Part shown: positions 8,926 to 21,100 of the stretch, one piece after another
How positions within the stretch are numbered: position 1 is the first letter of the stretch
Layout: every line of letters starts with the position of its first letter
Assembly: GCA_018806985.1 (NCBI GenBank)
Contig: JADANN010000465.1
Coordinates: forward strand, 992,001-1,056,000
Reading direction: 5' to 3'
Length of the DNA: 64,000 bases
Source of the DNA: Angiostrongylus vasorum
Taxonomy: Eukaryota > Nematoda > Chromadorea > Rhabditida > Metastrongylidae
Made by a program: the position numbers and the translations under genes
The notes under the pieces: model-generated
Seen by the model: only the letters and a program-made list of their open reading frames with translations
Databases searched by the model: none
Told to the model about the DNA's origin: nothing

Positions 8926-11900
8926 ATGAGGTCATTAATTCCTCTAACGAGCACAGCAACTAGTATTATTTTGTTCACTCTGACTGTCGATGCCAGTAAA
9001 TTCGAGCAAGTCCAAGAGATTTACTCAAATCCACTGTCACACGGTATTTCCTTGCATAACATCGACAACGATTCTATTCTGTTCTTTTCCTTCTTTTTTT
9101 TTCTTTTCTTTTCTTTTCTGAGGTCATACTCATTCGCAGTAGCCGAAAAAATGCTTCAGGATTTGGGGAGGACATTGACTGGGTGCCATGGGAGAATGCG
9201 ATCGAGAAAGCTCTAGACACTAATAAACCAATTTTTCTTCTAATTCACAAGACTTGGTGTCACGCTTGTAAAGGTATATGGCATTGTTTCAGTTATATCG
9301 ACATCAACACAGTTATTGTACGAAATGACAATATCTTTTAGACGAAAGATTTTAAAAACAAGTGGAACCGAAACACTCTTTCTCACTAAAGAAAGAAATG
9401 TCGCCGTGTCCGGGCTGCCTATATATCGAGGTCACCATGGGGTTATCGATTTCTAGCAATAGTTTTCGGAGTTTCTGATAAGAATCTACTGTGACTTCAG
9501 CAGGCTCAGAAAAGTCGCTTCAAATCCGCAATACAAAAAGTTGATGTATTAATAAGCGACCATTGCTTTCTTTAAGCGATCAATCATGTTCCCGAGAATA
9601 TACCGTAGTCAGATAGTCTGATAGCTACTTGTGATATGTAAAGTGATCCACGAAGATCCTGGTTTTTTCTCTCTATTTTTGATAGTTTTTTGCAAGGGTA
9701 GTGAGCAGTCTATGGCACGTCAAAGCTCTTACTCTCCAACTGAGCAAAAAAAAAAGGAACTCTGGGGCATAACGTGGCATAAATTTATACCCAACTGGAC
9801 TTCTGCACAGAGATGTCGGACGTCTCCTTGGCTTACTTGGTCCTAGTAGGAGGAGAACAGTCTGATTCATACCACAGTTCGATATCACTTCTCAGCCACG
9901 ATGAGGTGGTAAACCATTGGGAAATAGAGATAATTATAGTGTTATCATACATGCTTTCGTATATGCCCATTGTCATCACCATCAGAATGCTTCTTCAGTC
10001 ATACACTCTATCGGAAATTCCTTATTGAGAATTATTCAGCTCATTTTCAGCTCTAAAGAAGACATTCCAACAATCAAATGCACGTAAAGCATTTAAGAAG
10101 CTTTCCGAATACTTTGTTATGGTGAACACTGAAGATGACGAGGAGCCATTTGAAGACGAATATCGGCCAGATGGAAAATATATTCCACGACTTTTGTTTT
10201 TAGGTGAGATTTAAACCCATAGACATACTTAGCTGATCTCTCAACAACATTTCTCGAAAGCAATCTTCTTCTGGTTTCTTTCTCTTCGTTAGTGTTCTAA
10301 TAGAGTCCGCTTGAAGATTTGCTTTAAAAAAAGAACTTTCTTTTGAATACTACTCAAGTTGTTGTATAAGCCGAATTTATTACCTTTTTGTGTCCTTATG
10401 ATACTTACCACATCTTTTGGACGTAGATTGGAAGCAGATCAGTAATGTCAAACCCGATTACCGTTGAACCTTGGCATGGATAACCAATGTACCGCTTTAT
10501 TGATAAACTTACACAAGGTTATTGCAAATCTTTGTTGCCGGTAACGTTGCGTCGGCTTTGTCTTGATCATAATCACGATGATTAAAGTCGAAGGTCTACG
10601 TCATCTACTTCTTGCTACCCTAGTGTTGGTCATCGTCGTGACATCAAGTTGAATTGGGTAGAGTGGAGCACCGCACGAATGAAGTGGCATCACTCAATAA
10701 CGGAGTGCCGGCCTTTTGAATAGGACTCTAGCCGCGCTGAAGTGAATTAATCTCACTTGGCAGTTCCTCGGGGTACAGGACGGCGCTTGGTCGATTTCCA
10801 ACCCAGATTTCTGCTTTTGTAGTGACAGTCCATTCTGCAGTGGTCGGATTAATATTAGGTGACACATAATAGGAAAAAGAGTATCAACATCTATTTTGAT
10901 TCTCAATTGGACTCCATGCGACGACTGCGAAGACCAACATCACAAGAGGAAACAACCGCTGATTGCATTCGACTAGAATCATCGTGGCTCTTATGAGAGC
11001 GAAACTGCCGAGACGTTAGCTATGGTAAAGATTTGCAACGAGCTCGTGCAAGCTTATCAATAAAGAGAGACATCAATTTGACATGGTTTCACTAGGGAAA
11101 AAAACGACATCGTTCGTTAATTGTATTGTGATTTATGACAAATGCATTCGTAAAGAGGAATATCGTATGGGGAAATGGAAAAATGAATCTAAGATATGTG
11201 TGAAATACCGATGTGTCACGCTTGCAGATAAGAACGGTGATCTTCTTGAACAGTTCAAGAATAAGAAAGCCGAGTACAAGAACTACGCATACTATTACTC
11301 GTCACCGGCCGATATCCTCAACTCAATGAAGGATGTGCTGCGATTCTACGAGATCGAGGTAACCACATAACTGATTACTTTGTTACATCTCTCAAGAAAA
11401 AAAGAGGAAAGGTCTGATGCAAGAGACACTAGAAAAGAATGCTCTAACGAACTGGTATAACCTGTATCACATGTAGTCCTGTTGATTATCGGGTTACTCG
11501 AGCGGGCGCCGGTAAATCTTCCATTTTTCCCTGTTGCGTGCAAGAGTAGCCCAGTGGGTTCTGCTCGTTCTAGGGACTCATTGAGCATCATATCTTTCCC
11601 TCTAGGCTTTTTGTGAAGAACTCTAACCATCCTATCGGTGCTCTTCCTGCAGTGCGTTTAACATCCCGAAGAATCCAGTCACTGACGGCTCTTGTCCATC
11701 GGTTGTCGTTCATACGCATTACGTGTCCGGCCCACCTTATCTTCGACTGTTTGGCGTCCGGAACGGCATCCTTGATTTTTGATCGTTGGCGCAGGACGGA
11801 GCTTCGGATCGCTTACCATACTTGCGTGATACGGGATGCTCCTAGCATCGTCCTTTCGAATGCGCGTTCAATAACGCTGAGTGATCGTTCATCCTGCTTA

Positions 11901-14900
11901 CCCATCGACCATGTTTCTAATACATACGTTAAGAGCATGAATGTACCGTTGAGTCGAAAAGGTGGGCACGGAATCGGGTGTTCTTTGTCCTCTTCACTAC
12001 AGTCCTCGATGCTCTTGAAAGCTCCTCGAGCCGCACGTTTCCTTCTGCTCAACTCTGGAACTAAGTCGTTCAACATGATTTCCCGACCTTGATAGACATA
12101 AGTGGATCACTCAGAGATATTCGTTCCGTTGAGTGCGAATGGGGCATACGAAACCAGTCCGTTCCTCATTTACATCGTTTTTGTGAGATTTAGTCGAACA
12201 CCAATTTTTCTACAGGCTTTATCAAAGTCGGCCAGCATTCGTTCCGCTTGGCTAATGTTTGTATTATAAGGACGATGTCATCAGCAAAGGGAAGATGGTG
12301 TAATTGCCGACCATCGATTTTCATTCCCATGTTATCCCATTCCAATGTTCGCATGACGTTCTCGAGGGTGGCGGTAATTAATTTTGACGAGATGGTATCG
12401 CCTTTCCTGAATTTTTGTACAGCCCACGAACAATCTTTATGTACTGAGTGGAGACTCCCTAACTGACAAGGGCTTCAGTGACTGCTTCTATCTCAGTTGA
12501 GTCAAAGCCGTTTTTAAATCGATGAAATCCAGCCAGAGCGGTCTTTTGTACTCTCGCGGCAATTCAGTGAGTCTTTTTATCGCGTGGAATGGTCCATCGT
12601 ACTAAATCCTTTTCGAAACCCTGCTTGCTCACATGGCTGCCTTTCGTCCACTGTTCTATCAATCCTGTTTAGGACGACACCAGTGAAAAGTTTGTAGACG
12701 ATAGACAGCATGCAGATTGGCCGATAGTTGGCGATATCGTGGAGGTCACCCTTCTTGAACAATAACATGGTCTTGCTTTTCTTCCACTGAGTAGGGACCT
12801 TGCATTCGGACAGGTAACGTGTGAAGAGCCGAGCCAGTGTGTTTTCGAGGACTGGTGGAAGTTTCTTCAGGTGTTGAGATCTTTTCATGTCCGGACCTGG
12901 TGCTATTCGATTTTTCACCGATGAAATAGTATGTCGAATTTCTGAAGGGAGAAGCGGTGGTACGACATATCCATCCCACTTTATTTCATGTGAAGGAAGA
13001 AGGACGTGGCTATTGGAGAGATCCGAGTAGTATTCGTGGATGGTTTTCTCCATTTCTGGACGCTGTAACTTCCCATCTGGGTGTCGGAGTGCAATCATCT
13101 TGGTCTTGTAATTGGCTTAGCTTCGGTGGGCTTTGCGAATGCTCTTTCCCAGCTTCTGCAGCTTCGACCATTACTGCTGCTGTTCTCTCTTTAAGATCTT
13201 TCTTTTTATCGCCTGTCTGCATATGTTTTTCAAGTTGGGACGTTAGTTTGCGGTTTTTTCTGCACCTCGTGCGATTCCATGCTGGTGTATTAGCTCGAAT
13301 GTTCCTTGAGACAGACGTCTCTTGGTGATTCCGAACTCTCAGCTTTCATAGCGCTAGCGTGAAAATGCTGAATGAGCCGATCGTATTCTTCCTCGGTGTT
13401 ATCGACAGCGGCATCTTCCCAACAGGCGACTAATGAACTGAATGAGTAACAGTTGATGAGGGTTTTGCGACTTCGTTTTCCTATTTTAGCAACTTTTTCA
13501 CTTTCCACGAGAAACGAAATCCTGTAAGAAGGAGGTGATGATGTGATCCCCGGTAGAATTTTGGGAAGACAGCGACACCTGTTAGGCAAAACCTTCGATT
13601 TACTATGATTGGTCTATTTCGTTGCGGTACTCTCCATTGGGAGACTCCCACGTCCAGCGTTGAGCGCAGGGCTTCTGGAATTTCGAGTTACCATGAGTGG
13701 TTTTGGTCGCCATGATAAACTCAGACAGCCGCTCACCCTGTTCGTTCCATTCTAATCCATGGGTCTCAATGTGACGTTCTTCAGACGTCAGACGAAGCAA
13801 AGGTCGCTTTTGACCGCGATTAACCCCCCTATCTGCCACTTGGGGACGCGTCACGTAGCCTAGAGACCAACCTGCTTGAGATCTCTCACGTGAGGGAGAT
13901 CCGTGGAACGAACTGGTACTACGTTAAATTGTAGAAATGAATGACCTTAAAATAAGAACGTAATGTAACTAGGTGATTAAAGTCCATTACCATTGCGACA
14001 TGGGGGAAGAGCTGTGTAGATACGTACGTTTTTTTAAAAGAGTACAGGATATTCTTCTCTCTAAAATGTAGAACTTCTTCTTGGCCTAGTTAATTCTACT
14101 GGAGGATGAACAGCCTTTTGTACATCGTAGATCGACATCCAAAAACAACCTCTCAGAAGAAGGTTACAAAGTAAAATTGTTATAAAAGTTCTGCAAATTG
14201 TACAACACAATGTATGGACGAAGTGCAAACTGTCGTAGAAATTGAAGAATTGATTTCAAAATAAAATTTATTGGCTGTAGAACGAAGTGTTTTTGGATAC
14301 CCCTTCCTTCTAGTAGTCTTGTCGAAATGTGATATGTAGATTAGGCGGGTGGGTTCAGCTCCATCTAAGCAGAAAACAGGAATCAGGTATTTCTATACGA
14401 AAACTCGATTATGAGTAAAATATGCCACGGTGTAACTTAGTGAGCCACCCATGGCCATATTCTCGGCAAAAGTAGTAAAAAGGGAGAGAGGAGTTCGTAT
14501 GAAAAAAACGGCACATATACGTGAATGCGTTTTTTTTTCAGATACTATCAGTTAAGTTGTGAAGCAATTTGCTACTGCGCTCTAGAAATTCTTGGAAGGA
14601 TTTAGGAATAAGCGGCTGCTAAGTGATTTAGTTATGTTGACCTGAATCTATTAGCGTAGGGTTGACCTTCAGTAACAAGCGATTGCCTGTAGTAAGGACC
14701 TGAGAAATGCTTAACGCGACTGTTTTAATGTTCCGAGGGAAGGAAAGGACTTTCTGGACTGGCAAAAGAAAACTGTGTCATCGGTAAAGACGTGGAACAA
14801 GTATTCGAGTGCGGATCTCATAGACACGGGTAAAGTTTGGAATGTTAGAGGTATTCTGAAACATAAGCGCGGTCGTTCGCCGTCTGGAATATTAGGTCCG

Positions 14901-16261
14901 TCATCCCATCTGAGTAGAAAATTGGCACCAGACTTATCTTGAACGATGAAAATACTCAGGAAATTAGCAGTGGTCGGAGGCGCCTTGCAACACCCACGTG
15001 GAATCGATCCCCGCGCTCATGGCCCACTCAGCCTTCCATCCCGGGGTCGGCAAATTGCTACCAGACTTGTCTAGGAGGATAGCAGCGCTGGCTCGATTTA
15101 TCGGTAGGCGACCGCGAGTCATTGTAAAGGCCAGATATGCATTCAATCACCTCCAAACGATGCTTAATGAAGCCTTTTTTCATTTATTTTTTTGTCACGA
15201 AAATGCATGACGAATCTCTAAAGGATTGGTCAATTCAGAGCGACTTATTATTAAAGCTTCATCTTATAAAGATGAAGGTGAATCTGACCACAGTAATCCT
15301 CAGTGCGGTTGCTTTTTGAACATAAAAAAGTTTCTAGAACTCTACTTCAACTTTCTGTTTAGGTCAATATTTTTCCAGTTTATTAGACGTCTTTTATTTT
15401 CATTAAAGACTTAGTTTATTTAATGAGAATGAGAACGAACCACATTAAGTGCGATTGCACCAGTATGAGCTTAACAAGACATAATAAAATGAAGAGAAGA
15501 ACGCGGTGAGGGTGGAAGTTTCAGGGTTATTTGATTCCTTTAACGAAAGTACTGAGTACTAGGGGAGTTAGCGAAACATAATGGGATGAAAAAAATGACA
15601 GCATGACTAGACAATGTCATAGGTACGTGGTTTGCGTAACGAAAGTACCATTTATTTCCCTAAGTTAACTTTCCATTGTAAAATAAGTTTTCATTTGATG
15701 ACACATGTGAATTGAATATGCTAGTGGTTGGTTCAATTAATTGATATTATACCATGGGAAAATATCGATTTTTCCCTCTGAAATCCTTTATGTCAGGTGC
15801 CTGAGCTGAAAAAAGGCGACAAGCTGAAAGTTCCACCGCACAAGCTCAAAGAATTAGAAGAAGAGAAAGCTAGGGTATAAATCTTCCTTACGTGATTTTA
15901 CTTTAAGATTTTGTATAACTTGGTGAACGCTAATGATTTTCAATACTTTGAATTATTTCAGAACGCAGAAAAGGAAGAAGAGCAGAGGAAGCGGAAGGAG
16001 AAGGAGAAGGAACAGAAGAAGGAGCAGAAGAAAGACGTGAAGGAAGAGAAGCATAAGGAAGAAAGCCAAGACGAAAAGAAGAAAGATGAAAGGAATAAGG
16101 AAGAGAAGAATGGCGAAAAGAAGAAAGAGGAGAAAAATAAACAAGAAAAGAAGGAACAAAAGAGGAAAGAGGAGAAAATGAAGCAGGAAAAGAAGAATGA
16201 GAAGGAAAACAAAAAGGACGACAAAAAGGGCAAGAAGGATAGCAATAAAGTTGAACTGTAA
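8926..16261 (+). CDS. txdc-12: TXNDC12/ERp18-like ER thioredoxin with Lys/Glu-rich tail
   Basis: Six exons join in phase: 8926-9043, 9160-9273, 10051-10203, 11228-11358, 15797-15874 and 15962-16261, giving 297 residues. Residues 1-25 look like a signal peptide. The thioredoxin fold has the active site W-C73-H-A-C76-K (the human protein has WCGACK), the conserved FVMVN and GKYIPRLLF (cis-Pro123), and ends near 172. TXNDC12-type proteins are ER thiol-disulfide oxidoreductases of about 170 residues. Exons 5 and 6 add some 125 residues, mostly Lys, Glu, Gln and Asp in exon 6, ending DSNKVEL. A KVEL end fits KDEL-type ER retrieval. Intron 4 (4.4 kb) holds an antisense RTE element and a SINE. The ATG lies one base after a trans-splice-like acceptor. 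Confidence 0.82.
9836..9925 (+). repeat. Family 4 remnant
   Basis: Ends with CAGCCACGATGAGGTGGTAAACCATTGGG, the 3' end of the family. It lies in intron 2 of the thioredoxin gene. Confidence 0.5.
11430..13885 (-). mobile_element. RTE-type non-LTR retrotransposon, internally deleted and frameshifted
   Basis: Read on the minus strand: a 5' UTR near 13885-13790, a C-terminal endonuclease remnant ([19 protein letters not shown]), an RT part open for 173 codons at 13098-12577 (with [17 protein letters not shown] and [17 protein letters not shown]), the catalytic FADD at 12288-12277, and the C-terminal [10 protein letters not shown] region. Compared with the plus copy at 51125, most of the endonuclease (start to the GNFNAK region) is missing, and the 5' UTR runs straight into the remnant. 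The 3' end is near 11430 with GATACAGGT-like sequence. It lies antisense in intron 4 of the thioredoxin gene. Confidence 0.8.
13886..14966. other. Intronic, nothing recognised
   Basis: AT-rich part of intron 4 of the thioredoxin gene with no repeat family or frame that I can name. Confidence 0.4.
14967..15240 (+). repeat. SINE family 1 copy, 5' end clipped
   Basis: Starts at GCAGTGGTCGGAGGCGCC and keeps the body CAAATTGCTACCAGAC and GATGCTTAATGAAG. The last 60 bases are disturbed by T-rich sequence. Confidence 0.65.
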
Positions 16262-16390
16262 ATTTGTTAACATATCTCGTGATCGTCTATGGGGTAAATA
16301 ATGATGCTTGTGATAAGCTATCGATTGATGGGGATCTGATCGATAAAGCGCCATTTGTTGTAATATCGTGTAAAATTGTTCTTGGTTTTA

Positions 16391-16396
16391 AATAAA
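16391..16396 (+). terminator. Poly(A) signal of the thioredoxin gene
   Basis: AATAAA 130 bases after the stop codon. Confidence 0.55.
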
Positions 16397-16530
16397 TTTT
16401 GATGTACTTAAAGGTATGCTTCATACAGAACCTCGATATAAACTGGAGAAAAGGATTATGCTGCTTCCTACAAGAACGGAACGCCGACAGCTCTGATGAA
16501 TTCTACGATTTGGAGAAGTCACTCCGTTGT

Positions 16531-16548
16531 TTTTTCCTAGTTCTTCAG
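16531..16548 (+). promoter_or_regulatory. Possible SL2-type trans-splice acceptor
   Basis: tttttcctagttcttcag lies about 150 bases after the upstream poly(A) signal and 16 bases before the next ATG. This is the usual intergenic layout of nematode operons. Confidence 0.35.
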
Positions 16549-16564
16549 TAGCACTAAAAATTAA

Positions 16565-16807
16565 ATGGAAATGACGGAAAAGGAAAGAGAAGAGTTATCG
16601 ACAATTCCAGAAGGTATATCATCACTTTCGAGTTGGTTTTTATACACTCGGCAATCTAGTGAACCTGAAATCCAGCTTTTATTTCTATTGATAGACGCAG
16701 TACTACAATACCAGACACAAATCGACAGACGGCTCGTTGACCTGAGAAAAGAATTGAAACATCGATCAGGGCAGGTCCAAGTGGAAAGTGACCAGATTTT
16801 GCGATAG
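16565..16807 (+). CDS. Small unrecognised protein, 80 codons, possible operon partner
   Basis: An intact frame from ATG to TAG. It has a charged start (MEMTEKEREEL), a hydrophobic segment (EIQLLFLLIDAVLQ) and a basic, coiled-coil-like end (IDRRLVDLRKELKHR). There is no signal peptide and no family I recognise. Its position just downstream of the thioredoxin poly(A) signal, after an acceptor, suggests an operon. The SINE starting at 16821 follows the stop, so the 3' UTR would include it. It could instead be a chance frame. Confidence 0.35.
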   Translation: MEMTEKEREELSTIPEGISSLSSWFLYTRQSSEPEIQLLFLLIDAVLQYQTQIDRRLVDLRKELKHRSGQVQVESDQILR

Positions 16808-16820
16808 AAACCACATTTTA

Positions 16821-17096
16821 GGGCGCGTGTGGCGCAGTGGTCGGAGTTGCCTTGCAACACACACGTAGAATCGATCTTCACGCCCACGGCCCACCAAGCC
16901 TTGCATCCCTCCGGGATCGGCAAATTGGTACCAGACTTGTCTGGGAGGATAGCAGCACTGACTGGATGCATCGGTGGGTTACTGCGTGTCTTTATATAGG
17001 CCAGATGTGCATTCAGTCATCTCCTTAATGAAGTCGAATGCATGGCGCATCACTCAGGGATTGATCAACGCCGAAAGCTTTGTCCTTTATCCTTTT
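16821..17096 (+). repeat. SINE family 1 copy, full length
   Basis: Runs from GGGCGCGTGTGGCGCAGTGGTC (tRNA-like box A) to GATTGATCAACGCCGAAAGC plus CTTTATCCTTTT. It is the best reference copy of the family. Confidence 0.75.
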
Positions 17097-17486
17097 ATCA
17101 GTGTAATAAATCACTGTTCTTTTACTTCCCAGACAAGTATGGCATTAGTTTGCCGAACATGCAGGATCGAGAGGCTTCGTTAGTCTAGGGCAATGATTTG
17201 AACCGAACCTCTTCAATATTACAAGTCAACCTTAACTGCTGCGTTAAACTCCTTAGCATAAATGATTTTATTTATTCTATGGAAGCCTTATATTTTCTGT
17301 TAGAAGCTGCAAGCAGTAGTGAAAAGAGTTATTTGGAAATAATTTGCGAGAGGTACTGTTAATAGGATTCAGTAAATCTCAAAAATTTTTCGTAGAACCA
17401 TAATATTCCTGATCATATAGGAGATATCACAGTAATACTACAAATACTACTTAAATATAAGTATAGGTTCTAACCGCAATGTTGCT

Positions 17487-17640
17487 GAGATATTTTCTAA
17501 ACTCCGAACCGCAGGTGATTATGTTGGGAAGCGAACACGCTCTTACCCATTCCGAGGCTAACGCATTCACCACACACCATGCGGGTCCTCGTTTCCCCTT
17601 TCTCTCAGCCTTTCTTTCTTTTTCTTAAGATTCTATTCAT
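17487..17640 (-). repeat. SINE family 3 fragment
   Basis: The minus-strand landmarks of the family are present: CTCCGAACCGCAGGTG, GCATTCACCACACACCATGCGGG and CTCTCAGCC. Confidence 0.6.
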
Positions 17641-18157
17641 CCATAACGCCGCAGATTAACAGTGCAATGCATGTGGGAAGAACAATGGTGGATGGAGTAC
17701 AGAAAAATATATTTGTATATAAAGTATGAAATTCGTCTGACGACTTTAAAAAAAGCTAATGACCAGCCAGAAAGTGGTGATAGGATCGAAAAAAGGATGA
17801 AAAAAAGCCAGCAGTAGCAAAAAATGTTAATAATATTAATGAGAATAATGGTGGTAGAGTAATCTTCACCACTTTCATTTCGACACAGATTTGAATCATG
17901 CCCTATTTTAGTTGTTCGGTAAACATGGAACGGCTCGCTCATGTTCTTTTACTGTACGATTGAACAATCACTACAAAGTGTGCTGTTAACTGATTTGCTT
18001 ATGATCGATAAATCGATTTCCGACGATTTCATACGATGTAAACTTATGTATGTAAACACACTTGAACCAATTACTTCTCTGTGTAAGTAGACGGATTTAG
18101 AACATTCAAACATTCGTCGCTCCGCGTTGTTGTCATTCATTCCTTTCGATTCATTTC

Positions 18158-21100
18158 ATGTTGATCATATATTTCATCACTTCATACCTCGTCATCTATT
18201 CAGAAACAATTGTTATACCCGTGTATACGTATATTAAAGGTGAGTTGTCCTTAATATCATTTTAAAGAGTATTTTCTTCCGCTTCGGAGCATATCATGCT
18301 TGTCCGGGTATTTCCAACTACCTGGAATTTCCTGTTGTAAATACGGTAGAAACTTTAAGGAAAAACATTTCTAGGAAATTTCAGGCAAAGGGAAAGAAAT
18401 AAATAATGCGATGCATACTTGCTGATCCAGTGGATCACGATTCATGGATTCGACCTATTAGATCGCATTCAATCGGTCCGTCGAATAATTGCCACGGTCG
18501 CTGTAACACTAGAGAATCCGATCCTTCATAAAAGGTTGCCATAAGGCATACTTCACTCTGGTCTACATAAGTCAGTGAAGTGTGGTGAACGGCTGAAAAA
18601 AGAAGAAAAAGCAATCGAACGATTCCAAGAAAAAATCATGCTCGACCAACATTCAGTTAGTGAGAAGCGATTGCGAAAGTTCCTCACTTTCAAACCTACA
18701 CGCTAACCTCACCACCGTAATGAGTAGCGGTTGTTGTACCAGTAAGTAAAGCGGTCTTGATGAAAGCGCCACTTGTGAGAGCGAACCATTTAAGGATATA
18801 ACCAAGATGCTTTAAAGGAATGTGACTGAAGACCTGAATGATGAAGAAGACTGGCCTTTATATTGCATTTGGTCTGTTTAATCACCTATGGAGACTGTCT
18901 TCAATACACGCTGGATAACTGCTCATTGTACACCAAACAATGAGCTCATGAGAAGAGTCTCATCGTTTTCGGTTATCTATTCACAATTTACTGTCATATC
19001 TAGTTTCACTTAATTTCTATTTACATGACCCATCTTTGGATATTGTGCCATTCCCAGTACTTATTCTAATGGGCTCATTTTCTCACATCTCTTACCCATG
19101 AATGTTAAACACGTGAACATCGTTGAATAATGGTCAAGTCGACTCTCCTTGGAATCTTAGAATAGCTCAGCTAGAGTAGGTAGAGGTGATCGCCGGCGTC
19201 AGCTTTCCGCGTTCGACGATCATATAGAGCTTTTCTCAAGCAAGTACCAAAATGGTCATCCCAGATGGAGAGCCTATGCGGTTGGGCAAGGAATCATGCG
19301 TTTATTACAAAACATCTCTGACCACTACGTTTCCAGTCCACTTCCTACTGAATAGTGAACTAATTAGTAAAAGAATATCGTTCGTTTTCCTGTTGTGACG
19401 TTTTGAAAAGAAAACTTTGTGGAAAAATAGACGTCAGACTTTTTAGAGTTAGTTTTGAGTTTGCAAGCAATAAATGAAAGTGATCAATGAGATTAGAACA
19501 CTTGTGTTAGGATTTCAATGTACCTGAGAGCAGTACTCATGTTCAATACTTCAGAATTATGTCCACCTGGTATGATGACATTGACCGGCGCACGGCATGT
19601 GCGCACCTGCAACGACCAGTGCCCACGAGGGTCTAGCTGCATTCAAGGAATCTGCTGCATACATCCAGTGTCGTGCAATCATTTCGCTTACAGGTACGGT
19701 ATCGAGTCCATATCTATGAAGAATGTGAAGTGTTGAGTAAATGAGGTAACGTAGAACCGTATTAAACTGCATTGAACTTAACGACTAAAGCTTATCGATT
19801 CTGCGCCTCGTATTGAAATGAACCTAGTTTCGGATATCTCTTCCAACTTCTTTCACATTCGTCTTTTATTTATATCACTAACAATGGATTATGGTGCTTA
19901 ACACATTCCCAACTTCGCATCGGCATTTAGATTTATATTTTGCTGTTATGTGTATCCTCTCAACGGCTTACCGCCTCAATCGTGGATGAGGGATATTCCT
20001 GGGTGTCGGGCTGCGATGTAGAGCGGCTGATTCATCCCTCCAGCAGGGTCTCCCAAACTGAGAAGGAGTCTAGCGTTTCCATCAGGAAGTCCAGCTAGGA
20101 GTAAAACAATACCAGAATCCGTCACCGCCTTGTTATTAAACTAATAGCATGGTGGGAAATCACCCTCTGGTCCACAACGGCGGCGACTGCCTGTGGTGGT
20201 GACGATCTGCGGCAGACTTTGGCCGGGTTGACTTCGAAGCTCTAGGAAACCACAGTGGCTAAACTAACAAAACTCTGGAGAAATGGATGTTATGCCGGGG
20301 CCCGCACGACCAGTGAAGACGGCCCATCCAAGTATCTAAGTATTATGTGTATATTTCTACCCTTTGTCGATTTTGCCGCTACAACGAATTAGACGATTCA
20401 TTCGGATCCAATGATATAACTGCATACATCGTTGCTGTCGGCGGATATCGTTTTTTTTTCAAACCTTTTATGCTGCAACTGTTCTTAAAACTTGTAACCT
20501 GTGACCCTTTTAACTATCCAGTAACTCGAGTGTCACCAATAAACCCCATTCGTCTTCGCAGCGCCCTAAGAATTTCTTACCGAACCACATTTGTTTGAGA
20601 GGCAAAGCAAGCATCACACTTTGTTTTAAGGCTGAGCTCTTTTGTTCAATTGTTTTTTGGCTGTTAGTAATCTATGTCCACCTCAAGTGGCTCTACTACA
20701 GCGTAATTCTAATCTTAAATGAGCTATAAGGTGGAAATTTAGAACTCCTCTGGTCGAAAGAAGCTGCTATACAGGTGAACCTACACTGTACACTGCCATT
20801 CGACACGATAGGACGGTGAACAACTGGAATATTACTACGATGATGCCCAGATATTTGCAAAACTTGGATCCCAGGCCAGATTCGAACTCGCGTCTACTCT
20901 TTCCGGAAGAGGCTCATGTTATCAATAAACCACCGGGGGCCTTTACTTTCCTTATTCTCAGCCAGTCTTTTACCCTAATGGTGCAATCGACAATCACCGT
21001 TAACGCGAATGATCTTAAGAGAACAAATCGGCATTGAATCCGGCTATGCTGAGGATATAGAGGGCCTCAATGGCGCAGTGAGCCTCCGAAGGGAATAATA

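Noticed and set aside
15953..16354. Long minus-strand frames opposite the Lys/Glu exon (Phe/Leu-rich)
   Set aside because: They are the mirror of a purine-rich coding exon; composition is an artefact.
16821..17096. tRNA gene candidates in GGCGCAGTGG heads (also at 21060, 40826, 24676)
   Set aside because: Box A and B fit, but no cloverleaf with paired acceptor stem forms, and each is followed by a repeated SINE body.
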